DNA of 7,103 nucleotides. Source: Planctomycetia bacterium (lineage in GTDB: Bacteria > Planctomycetota > Planctomycetia > Pirellulales > UBA1268). The translations under genes were made by a program, and so were the position numbers. Where the stretch lies: NCBI GenBank assembly GCA_009919445.1, contig RGBY01000134.1, positions 1-7,103 on the forward strand. Reading direction: 5' to 3'. The notes beneath the pieces were generated by a model. That model was not told where the DNA came from. It worked only from the letters and a program-made list of their open reading frames with translations, and made no database searches. This document shows positions 1 to 6,396 of the stretch, in pieces (within the stretch, counting starts at the first letter, position 1; each line of letters opens with the position of its first letter).

Positions 1-30
1 CACCCAGAAAGCCGCGAGCGGAAGCGAGCG

Positions 31-127
31 GACACGCACAACCCAAAACCCAAACCCAAACCCAAAACCACAACACACCGCACACCACTCAAACCCAAAG
101 CACCACACGCACACACGCACACACCAC
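31..127. repeat. A/C-rich, nearly T-free low-complexity stretch with CCCAAA repeats
   Basis: My count over these 97 bases is 47 C, 43 A, 6 G and 1 T; the single T is at 89. The core at 42-63 has four CCC tracts (42-44, 49-51, 55-57, 61-63) separated by AAAA, AAA and AAA. A fifth CCC lies at 94-96, and the right part (101-127) is mostly CA dinucleotide. On the minus strand this reads as G/T-rich sequence with four GGG tracts, which fits the canonical G-quadruplex rule. It begins about 44 bases downstream of the AsmA-like stop codon, so it would be in that gene's 3' transcript if transcription reads through. I see no coding potential in it. Confidence 0.85.
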
Positions 128-137
128 GGTAAGTCAC

Positions 138-158
138 CGACCGCTCAGGCACCGGTCG
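138..158 (-). terminator. Weak candidate hairpin after the AsmA-like gene
   Basis: CGACCG (138-143) and CGGTCG (153-158) can pair as a 6-bp stem with a 9-base loop, starting 13 bases past the stop codon on the minus strand. No U-tract follows on that strand, only G/U-mixed sequence, so it is not a textbook intrinsic terminator. It may be a 3' stabilising hairpin or chance pairing in GC-rich DNA. Confidence 0.2.
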
Positions 159-170
159 CTGGCCGCTCGG

Positions 171-3100
171 CTACGGTGTAGCGGGAAAGGTCAATGCAGG
201 CTGTGCCGGTGTTGGCTGCTGGGGAGGCTGAGGATTCCCGAAGAGGGCCTCAAGGCCGCGGCCGATGCCATCACGGAGAACGGCATCGGCGGTGTTTTCC
301 ATGATCCGTCCCAGAATGGTATCGATGGCCCCGGCATCGAACTGGGGCCGCCTGACTGTCCCCCGCAATGGAATGACAAACGGCGTACGGAGTAACTGCG
401 CAACAACGGGGGTTGCCCCAGCCAGATCACCCCGGAAGGCCACTTCCAGTTGCATCGCCAGGCTCCCGTCATCGCCCACACTGCCTCGGCTGCGAACAGT
501 CAACTGCCCCATATCGAGGATCAGGTTGTCGTGATGAATGCGGCCATCGGCCATCTGTACCGCAATTGGCTGTGGGCGAGCCCGCAGCAAAACCACGCGA
601 TCACCAAAGGCAAAGCGCGGATCAACCACACTCTGCAACTGGGCCAACAGATTGACGAGCGGCCCGGCCATCTCACCCGGCGTGACCGAAAAGTCTTCCA
701 AGAGCAACTGACCGCCAAACCTGCCCCGCAGCGGCTTGGCCAGCGGGAATCGACCACCGGTGGTGGTCATGGAGAGGCGGCCGCTGGCTTCTGTTGACCG
801 TCGCAGAAGGGGCGACAGCCAACTCAGCCAGCGATCACAGAGGGCTGGCGAAAGGTGCACCCGCTCCACAAGCTGGCCCGGCGGCAGCACAAGTTCACCA
901 GGAAGTGGCAGCAACTGAATCCAGGGCGCGCCCCGCACGCGGCCGCCCGACACTGGAACATCAAAAGGACCCAGTGCCAGCTGACCTTCAAACAACCGCA
1001 CTGGCAGTTCCCCTGGCCCCAGAGGGAATTCAGCAATCTGCCCCCCCTGCCAGGCCAGCGTTGTCTCTGCTGAAAGGTTTGTTAGCCATGCCGCCGGGTC
1101 ACGGGCCGGAACCGGTGTCCGGGTCAGTGGCAGAGCAATCAGCCGCTGGGGGGCCTGTTCTGTCGCCGCCTTCCCGGCTGCCTGCCAGGCTGGCGGCAGG
1201 GGTAGTTCGACCGCATCAGCCTGGGGTGTCATCAGTCTCTGCAGGCTCCCCTCGATTGAGAAGGGTCGCGGCCCGCCCCCAACAAGTTGCAGGCTGCCTC
1301 CTACCACCGGGGCCAGCAGACGAGAGAGTTGATCCCAGTTGGCTGCTAGTGTCCCACCGAGTTGGACATGCCGCTGGCCACTGAGATCGGTCATCTGACC
1401 TGCTGCCAACAGGCCAAGGGTTGATGATTCGATGCTGAGTTTATTGATGGCCAACCCAGCAGTCTCACCCGTCGGCTGTCGGTTGCGGGTGACTTCCAGG
1501 CTGCCACTGAGTTGGGGTTCGGTCCAGAGCGGCTGCCCGCGCGGTCGGCCACGAAGCGTGTTGAAGGGATCGATCAGCGAGACATGGCTGCCAGTGGTTT
1601 CAACGAGGAGATTGACCCCGGCCGGCGTATCAAGCACCTCGGCTGTGCCCCAGAGCCGACCGCCGGTTTCCCAGGAACCCGTTGAGTCGGGCCACCATTG
1701 CTGCAAGCGGCCCAGATCGGCCTGCCACTGGAGTTGCCCACGCACCCCGTCCAAGAGTCGATCCAGGGGCGGCTGAAGACCCATGGCAGCCGGCGTCACC
1801 TGCAGGCCTTTCGTCCGCAGCGAGAGGGTGGCCGTGAGCAACTCGGCGGTTGAGAGTTCGACAACACCCCGCCCCGGATCAATCGACCCGGCAGCTGAGA
1901 TAACGAGCCGCGGCTCCTCAATCTGTCGGTCACCGGTCGTGAAAGAAAACTGTTCAATCTGACCGGTCGCCTTGGTGATCTGCCATTGCTGATCGACGAC
2001 GCTGAGCGTGAGTGAGGAATCGATCAGCCCGTGCAGGGCTTGCGCGGGAGGAAGTCCGCCACCTGCCAATGCCACCAGCCCTCGTAACCGTGGCTCCCAG
2101 CGATCGAGTGCACCTGACAGGCGGCAGTCAACCGAGACCTGCCGGCTGCCATCACCGGAACGAAACTCGGGCCAGCCCTGCTGATGCGGTGGCCGGGAGA
2201 TTGTGCAACGACCGGCCAGCACTGCCGCCGCCGAGTCAGCCCCAGCCTCAACCCGCAGACTCGCCTGTTCAAGAAAGGCAGCCGCCGAAGAACCGCCTCC
2301 GACCACTTCCAGATCAACCGCCACCACGTCGTCTTCCCAAAGAGGCTGCCCCGCGACGGTCCACGCGCACCCTTCTAGGCTCAGTGAGGCCGACAGCCTG
2401 CTGGCTGCCGCGACATTGGCTGGCCCAACCACAGCCCGTCCCCGTACCGTGCCCTGCATGGCCACGGGCCCGGAGGCTGGCTGCAGATCAAAAAGGCTGC
2501 TGGCCGTAGCAAAGAGGCGGTCCAGTTCCAGTCGCCATGTTGAGTCAACCGCACCGCCAGCCGTTGTCGCAGTGACCTCCGCCGCCGGTGCTGCCAGCCC
2601 CGCCTCGATGAGTTGGAGTCGTCCAGTGGGCAATCGCCGGGTTTCAAGCCAGACCGAACACGGCTCATTCCAGACCAACTGACCGGCGCCCTGTTCGGCA
2701 GCGAGGCCAGCTACGGTAGCCCGCAGGTCAAGGCCCCCTTCAGCCTCATTCCCATGACTTTCCAGCAGGCATTCAACTGTTCCTCCGGTCACCCGAACAT
2801 CGGGCCGCCACGGCAGGCCGCAACCAGCCAGCCGGGCCAGTGCGGCAAGGTCGAGCTGGGCCTTGGCCTGAAGGTCTTCACCCGCACAGGCTTCGAGCCA
2901 TTGCCAGCTGGTCGGGACGAGCCAGCCTGCAGTTCGCACCCCATCGGTCTGTGGCCGACCGATGCGGCCACTGGCATGGAGCTGCCCCAATGATGACTCA
3001 ACTGCCAGTTGCCGAATGCTGATGCCATCCGGGGTGACGCTTAAATCAAACGGAGTGTCTAGGCGATCGACGCGAACCTGTTCGGTAAGCGTGGCGGTCT

Positions 3101-4196
3101 CAGAGACTGCCAGCTGCCGGCCATTGAGCGTCCCTGTCAGCGTCACCCGGTGTGGCCAGAAACTTCCCTGCGTGTGACCCGGCATCTGATCCTGCAACTG
3201 AGAATGCATCAGAGTCTGTGACGCTCCCGTGTCGGCGATGCCAACATCGGCACGAATATCAAGGAGACCCTCAAGCAACAGTGGCCAGCCAAACCGCCGC
3301 GCGGCCAACCGGGAAATTCCTGCCGGCACCCGGGTGGTGCCGATGGCCACCGTCTGACCGTCCGCATGATCAGTTGCCGCGGTGACTGCCCAGCCGCCAG
3401 CCCGGGCCATCATGGCCGTGCTCCGACTGGCAATTGTTGCTTGAACGAGAGGCTCCCGAATCGCCTGCGGCTCACGCACCACCTGCAACTGGGGTTGATC
3501 CACATGCCGTACCTGTCCACTCAGAATGGTGTTGGCCGGTAGGAGATGCCCAGCCCACCCATTGTCGAGAGGAATCTCAGCGGTGACCTCAGTGACCCAC
3601 CAGCTGTCACCATGACGAAGATCGACCAACTCAATCGTGGCGTCGTGGACCTCGATAGTGCCACTCAGCGTGGCAGGCGATCCAGCCACCACGGCCCCGC
3701 CCGCCCAGCGGCCGACGACAGGTGCCTTCGGCTGGGGCCTTGGCTGCTGCAGCTGCTCAAGCCACGGCATGACCATCGTCTCGATCGTGCTGCCACCCTC
3801 CCAGACAGCGGTCGTCAGCCGGACCCCATCCAGGCGAACACGCCCAAGGGCTGTTGGCCGCAGGGCAAGCGAGAGCGGGCTGCGTTCAATCTGGAGTCGG
3901 TCGATGGCCAGCACCGGCTTGCCGTCTGCCGTCTGCACGAGCAGATCGTGATAGGTGATCGGGCCAAACCACCGCCAGTCCGCAGCACCACTGCCAAGCT
4001 GCCCACCCAGTCCTGAAAACAACTGCTGCAGCGGCCAATCACGAACACTTCCCAGCCGGGTGACCTGCGGCGCCTGCCAGCCAGCCAAGCCGAGGAGCAG
4101 CAACAGCAACAACCGCCGCCACCAGCGGGACCGCCGCGGTGCTGAAGCGATCAGCTCATCGTCTTCTTCGTCCCAGTCATCTTCCATGATGGTCAT
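171..4196 (-). CDS. Large AsmA/TamB-like envelope protein, N-terminally anchored
   Basis: Predicted 1341-residue protein from ATG at 4196. Residues 1-20 are strongly acidic (MTIMEDDWDEEDDEL). A basic Arg/Trp patch (21-28) and a short leucine-rich hydrophobic segment (29-40) follow, giving an inside-anchored or exported topology. Residues ~52-140 resemble AsmA-type N-termini: a DWRWFGPI strand, a 'GKPVLAIDRLQIERSPLSL' strand, then 'LGRVRLDGVRL' and a GG-S-T-I-E motif. The middle is long alternating beta sequence without catalytic motifs. Residues ~1220-1290 look like an AsmA C-terminal domain ending in 'PFVIPLRGTVRRPQFD', followed by a short helical stretch and a Pro/Gln-rich tail (~1321-1341). 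Family members form periplasmic beta-grooves implicated in lipid transport or outer-membrane assembly; a role here is inference. The frame stays open to 4301, but that start overlaps the upstream gene by 50 bases. ATG 4187 and GTG 4223 are alternatives. No good Shine-Dalgarno sits before 4196: the nearest AGGA is 18 bases upstream. Confidence 0.8.
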   Translation of the reverse strand: MTIMEDDWDEEDDELIASAPRRSRWWRRLLLLLLLGLAGWQAPQVTRLGSVRDWPLQQLFSGLGGQLGSGAADWRWFGPITYHDLLVQTADGKPVLAIDRLQIERSPLSLALRPTALGRVRLDGVRLTTAVWEGGSTIETMVMPWLEQLQQPRPQPKAPVVGRWAGGAVVAGSPATLSGTIEVHDATIELVDLRHGDSWWVTEVTAEIPLDNGWAGHLLPANTILSGQVRHVDQPQLQVVREPQAIREPLVQATIASRSTAMMARAGGWAVTAATDHADGQTVAIGTTRVPAGISRLAARRFGWPLLLEGLLDIRADVGIADTGASQTLMHSQLQDQMPGHTQGSFWPHRVTLTGTLNGRQLAVSETATLTEQVRVDRLDTPFDLSVTPDGISIRQLAVESSLGQLHASGRIGRPQTDGVRTAGWLVPTSWQWLEACAGEDLQAKAQLDLAALARLAGCGLPWRPDVRVTGGTVECLLESHGNEAEGGLDLRATVAGLAAEQGAGQLVWNEPCSVWLETRRLPTGRLQLIEAGLAAPAAEVTATTAGGAVDSTWRLELDRLFATASSLFDLQPASGPVAMQGTVRGRAVVGPANVAAASRLSASLSLEGCAWTVAGQPLWEDDVVAVDLEVVGGGSSAAAFLEQASLRVEAGADSAAAVLAGRCTISRPPHQQGWPEFRSGDGSRQVSVDCRLSGALDRWEPRLRGLVALAGGGLPPAQALHGLIDSSLTLSVVDQQWQITKATGQIEQFSFTTGDRQIEEPRLVISAAGSIDPGRGVVELSTAELLTATLSLRTKGLQVTPAAMGLQPPLDRLLDGVRGQLQWQADLGRLQQWWPDSTGSWETGGRLWGTAEVLDTPAGVNLLVETTGSHVSLIDPFNTLRGRPRGQPLWTEPQLSGSLEVTRNRQPTGETAGLAINKLSIESSTLGLLAAGQMTDLSGQRHVQLGGTLAANWDQLSRLLAPVVGGSLQLVGGGPRPFSIEGSLQRLMTPQADAVELPLPPAWQAAGKAATEQAPQRLIALPLTRTPVPARDPAAWLTNLSAETTLAWQGGQIAEFPLGPGELPVRLFEGQLALGPFDVPVSGGRVRGAPWIQLLPLPGELVLPPGQLVERVHLSPALCDRWLSWLSPLLRRSTEASGRLSMTTTGGRFPLAKPLRGRFGGQLLLEDFSVTPGEMAGPLVNLLAQLQSVVDPRFAFGDRVVLLRARPQPIAVQMADGRIHHDNLILDMGQLTVRSRGSVGDDGSLAMQLEVAFRGDLAGATPVVAQLLRTPFVIPLRGTVRRPQFDAGAIDTILGRIMENTADAVLRDGIGRGLEALFGNPQPPQQPTPAQPALTFPATP

Positions 4197-4205
4197 GCAC
4201 GCGGC

Positions 4206-4219
4206 CAGGAGGTGTCCTG
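4206..4219. repeat. Short inverted repeat in the leader of the AsmA-like gene
   Basis: CAGGA (4206-4210) and TCCTG (4215-4219) form a 5-bp stem with a 4-base loop in the 55-base gap between the MobA-like stop and the ATG at 4196. On the minus strand the only AGGA-like ribosome-binding sequence of the leader lies in this stem. It could limit initiation, or be chance; the stem is short. Confidence 0.3.
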
Positions 4220-4251
4220 CCACGATGTGAACCCCGTGTACCCGTGGTCCT

Positions 4252-5016
4252 TCACTCTCTCGGGCGAGTATACGGACTGCCTGAGCCTGCCGGGAAGGCA
4301 ATTCGTTGAGCCTGCTCCAGATCGGCCGGGGTATCGATGTCAGCAGCAGCAGCCCCAGTCGGATCGCTCTGCTGCCAAACAGTGGCTGGAATCATCACCA
4401 CCCGATGAGGATCAGTCTGGGCCAGCCCAGTGGCAAAGCTCCGCAGATCCCGCTTCCCCGTTGCCAGAAATGCCTGCAGCGAGTCAAGCAACGTGGGGCG
4501 GAGCACCGAGCAGAGAAACTGCGGGTGATCCAGCACCACCGGAATCACCCACTCGGTAGCCAGCCTGTTTTCCGGCAGGCGTCCCCGCAGCCCATGGAGC
4601 ATCTCAGCTGAGAGCCACGGCAGATCGCAGGCCACCAGCAGCACACAGGCCGGCAGGCTATGACCAGCTTCCTGGCACCGCTGATGGATGGCGATGAGAC
4701 CATCCCGGAGACCTGCCAGTGGCCCCGCACCTGGCTGACGATCAGGCACGTGAATCAGGCCGGGCAACTGTCGCGCCACAGCCAGTGGCAGATCACCACC
4801 AACGGTGAAGACATGATCCACAACCGGCGCAACCGCAGCGAACACGCAGCTCAACAGCGGCCTTCCCTTGACCAGACAGGCTGCCTTTCCACCCGTGGCT
4901 GGCAACGCCCCGGCCAGCCGCCGCGCCCGGCCGCCGGCCAGAATGATCGCTGCTGTCTCTTGCCCTCGATCGACTGACGGGCAAGCCGATGCCGACGTGG
5001 CTGGCACGGCCATCAC
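4252..5016 (-). CDS. mobA: MobA-like nucleotidyltransferase (molybdenum cofactor guanylyltransferase family)
   Basis: Predicted 254 residues; bacterial MobA is usually about 190-200. MobA transfers GMP from GTP to Mo-molybdopterin in the cytoplasm. Visible motifs are the nucleotide-binding loop 'AAIILAGGRARRLAG' (22-36), a lysine at 44 in 'GGKAACLVKGRPLL', 'GPLAGL' (98-103), the metal-binding 'LVACDLP' with Asp131, and the late 'DIDTPADL' signature typical of MobA. The loop departs from the usual LAGGxSxRMGxDK pattern: about six extra residues precede the lysine and the Asp next to it is Gly, so the substrate may differ. The first ~20 residues look like an extension. The ATG overlaps the aminotransferase stop in an ATGA junction, which implies translational coupling; a second ATG at 5013 directly follows. 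A generic sugar- or cofactor-nucleotidyltransferase is the main alternative. Confidence 0.75.
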   Translation of the reverse strand: MMAVPATSASACPSVDRGQETAAIILAGGRARRLAGALPATGGKAACLVKGRPLLSCVFAAVAPVVDHVFTVGGDLPLAVARQLPGLIHVPDRQPGAGPLAGLRDGLIAIHQRCQEAGHSLPACVLLVACDLPWLSAEMLHGLRGRLPENRLATEWVIPVVLDHPQFLCSVLRPTLLDSLQAFLATGKRDLRSFATGLAQTDPHRVVMIPATVWQQSDPTGAAAADIDTPADLEQAQRIAFPAGSGSPYTRPRE

Positions 5017-6206
5017 CCCAGGAAACGGGCAATCCGTTCCAGCCCTGCCTGCAGTTTCTCAGCAGATGCGGCGAAGGACATTCTCACGAAGCCCTCGGCA
5101 CCAAAGGCACTCCCGGCAACCGTGGCGACCTGTTCCTTTTCGAGCAGCTGCTCACACCAGGCAACACTGGTGTCAGGACCACCGGCGCGACTGAGGGCGT
5201 CCCGGATATCAAAGAAGGCATAGAAGGCACCCCCGATATCCGGAATCTTCACGCCCGGCATCTGCCGCAGCCGCTCAACGACGAGATCACGGCGAACCTG
5301 AAAGGCATCACGCATCTGGGCAACACAGTCCTGCGGCCCGGTCAGGGCTTCGATTGCAGCATGCTGGCTGACACTGCAAGGGTTGCTGGTTTCCTGACTC
5401 TGCAGGCTTCCCATGGCCTTGGCCAACGGCGCTGGGCTAATGGTCCAACCAATTCGCCAGCCTGTCATTGAATAGGTCTTGCTGACTCCAGCGACAACAA
5501 TGCTGCGAGCCTCCAGGCCCGGTCGAAGCGTAGGGAAAGAAACTGACTCACGACCGTCAAAGACTAACTGGTCATAGATCTCGTCAGAAATCACGGCCAG
5601 ATCTGCCTTGATGGCAATATCAGCGATTGCTTCCAGCTCAGCCCGCGTATAGACCACACCCGTTGGATTACTGGGGGAACAGAGCAGCAGCATGCGGGTC
5701 TGCGGCGTGATGGCAGCCTCAAAGGCAGCTGGCTGCAGCTTGAAGTCTTCTTCGATGGCTGTCTCAACCAGCACCGGACGGCCACCGGCTAGTTTGATTA
5801 ACTCGGCATAACTAACCCAGTAGGGCGTTGGCACAATGACCTCATCCCCTTCATTGATCAGGGTGGTGAAGAGGTTGTGCAGGCTGTGCTTGGCTCCGTT
5901 GGAAACGGTCACCTGGGCGGCTGTCACCGCCAGGCCCGAACGGCGAGAATAGTCGGCTGCCACCGCCTCGCGCAGGGCCGGGATACCGGCAGCCGGTGTG
6001 TACTTTGTCTTGCCAGCAGCAATCGCTGCCTCACCTGCCCGGCAGATATGGGGGGGCGTGGGAAAATCGGGCTCCCCGACCGACAGGTCGATGACATCAA
6101 CACCGGCTGCCTTCATGGCCCCCGCCCGGGCTGCCATTGCCAGCGTCGCTGAGGGCTCGAGTGAGGCCATTCGCGCGGCCAACTGAAGACATGCAGTCTG
6201 TTCCAT
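5013..6206 (-). CDS. aspC: Pyridoxal-phosphate aspartate aminotransferase, class I (gamma-type)
   Basis: Predicted 397 residues, normal for the family. The enzyme interconverts aspartate and 2-oxoglutarate with oxaloacetate and glutamate; some relatives also transaminate prephenate. Visible features are N-terminal 'LEPSATLAM' (16-24), 'LSVGEPDFPTP' (41-51), 'KTKYTPAAGIPALREAV' (66-82), 'PTPYWVSY' (126-133), 'SPSNPTG' with Asn180, 'SDEIYD' with Asp208 and Tyr211, Schiff-base Lys243 in 'VSKTYSMTGWRIGW', phosphate-binding Arg251, and substrate-carboxylate Arg375 in 'VRMSF'. The sequence closely resembles Thermus-type aspartate aminotransferase. ATG 6206 places the family N-terminus correctly and has AAGGA/AGGA purines just upstream. 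ATG 6239 and 6254 are in frame and would add a basic extension; GGAG lies 5 bases before 6239, so that start cannot be excluded. It is the first gene of a likely three-gene unit and overlaps the MobA-like gene by 4 bases. Confidence 0.93.
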   Translation of the reverse strand: MEQTACLQLAARMASLEPSATLAMAARAGAMKAAGVDVIDLSVGEPDFPTPPHICRAGEAAIAAGKTKYTPAAGIPALREAVAADYSRRSGLAVTAAQVTVSNGAKHSLHNLFTTLINEGDEVIVPTPYWVSYAELIKLAGGRPVLVETAIEEDFKLQPAAFEAAITPQTRMLLLCSPSNPTGVVYTRAELEAIADIAIKADLAVISDEIYDQLVFDGRESVSFPTLRPGLEARSIVVAGVSKTYSMTGWRIGWTISPAPLAKAMGSLQSQETSNPCSVSQHAAIEALTGPQDCVAQMRDAFQVRRDLVVERLRQMPGVKIPDIGGAFYAFFDIRDALSRAGGPDTSVAWCEQLLEKEQVATVAGSAFGAEGFVRMSFAASAEKLQAGLERIARFLG

Positions 6207-6236
6207 CGATCCTGTCTTTCCTTTCGACTTCAAACG

Positions 6237-6255
6237 CATGCCAACTCCGGGCATG
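6237..6255. repeat. Inverted repeat CATGCC-N7-GGCATG upstream of the aminotransferase
   Basis: A perfect 6-bp inverted repeat (6237-6242 and 6250-6255) has a 7-base spacer. A further GGCAT follows at 6255-6259. On the minus strand the alternative ATG codons at 6239 and 6254 lie in its arms, and the GGAG ribosome-binding candidate is in its loop. It may be an operator or a translational hairpin in the aminotransferase leader. It shares the ATGCC/GGCAT half-site with the repeat at 6342-6358. Confidence 0.5.
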
Positions 6256-6263
6256 GCATACTC

Positions 6264-6293
6264 TTAGTACGAGACTCCGGCAGCGGGTCTCAC
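6264..6293 (-). promoter_or_regulatory. Weak candidate promoter for the aminotransferase unit
   Basis: On the minus strand, GTGAGA (6293-6288) and TACTAA (6269-6264) are spaced by 18 bases and poorly resemble -35 and -10 boxes (about 4/6 and 3/6 matches to sigma-70 consensus). A transcript starting just after it would begin near the upstream ATGs, favouring the 6206 start. This is the best I could find in the region and is weak. Confidence 0.2.
6271..6291. repeat. Imperfect inverted repeat GAGACTC-N7-GGGTCTC
   Basis: GAGACTC (6271-6277) and GGGTCTC (6285-6291) pair over 7 positions, one of them a G:T wobble at the RNA level, with a 7-base loop. It is next to an 8-base palindrome CACGCGTG (6291-6298). 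It lies over the weak candidate promoter, so an operator role is plausible. Confidence 0.4.
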
Positions 6294-6317
6294 GCGTGCG
6301 GGTGGCCATGACACGAC

Positions 6318-6335
6318 GGACACACGGACACACGG
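6318..6335. repeat. Short tandem repeat GGACACAC x2
   Basis: Two exact copies of the 8-base unit GGACACAC followed by GG; a degenerate copy (GACACGAC) precedes them at 6309-6317. It lies in the middle of the divergent intergenic region. Function unknown. Confidence 0.6.
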
Positions 6336-6341
6336 CCGAGC

Positions 6342-6358
6342 AGATGCCCACGGCATCT
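6342..6358. repeat. Inverted repeat AGATGCC-N3-GGCATCT upstream of the inositol-phosphate synthase
   Basis: A perfect 7-bp inverted repeat (6342-6348 and 6352-6358) with a 3-base loop CAC, centred 47 bases before the ATG at 6397. No T-tract follows on the plus strand, so it is not an intrinsic terminator for that direction. It could be an operator or a 5' leader hairpin of the plus-strand gene. Confidence 0.6.
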
Positions 6359-6383
6359 CTTCAGATGATAGCACGGAGCTGCC

Positions 6384-6388
6384 GAGGA
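6384..6388 (+). promoter_or_regulatory. Ribosome-binding site of the inositol-phosphate synthase gene
   Basis: GAGGA lies 8 bases before ATG 6397, a good Shine-Dalgarno match and spacing, and it decides this start. It is the first half of a small palindrome, GAGG-AA-CCTC. Confidence 0.7.
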
Positions 6389-6396
6389 ACCTCACG

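Noticed and set aside
42..96. CCCAAA tract as a true telomere or linear replicon end
   Set aside because: Only four to five units, imperfect, followed on both sides by ordinary sequence, with a bacterial gene context; nothing else suggests a chromosome end.
31..127. CRISPR array
   Set aside because: Repeat units are 6-7 bases with no spacers and no direct repeats of CRISPR length.
1041..1047. Run of seven C in the AsmA-like gene, and a run of seven G at 6050-6056 in the aminotransferase, as possible slippage or phase-variation tracts
   Set aside because: Both frames continue intact through the runs, the runs are short, and GC-rich coding sequence makes such runs by chance.
794..1384. Open plus-strand frame of 196 residues antisense to the AsmA-like gene, with others at 2012-2509, 2203-2682 and 3546-4016
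   Set aside because: They lie wholly inside a well-supported gene, have low-complexity Pro/Arg/Ala/Ser composition, and show no recognisable domain. Such shadows are common in GC-rich DNA.
4989..5471. Plus-strand open frame of 160 residues antisense to the aminotransferase
   Set aside because: It is opposite a clearly recognised enzyme gene and its translation has no family features.
6342..6358. Intrinsic terminator between the divergent genes
   Set aside because: The hairpin lacks a following T-tract on either strand, and divergent genes do not need a terminator between them.
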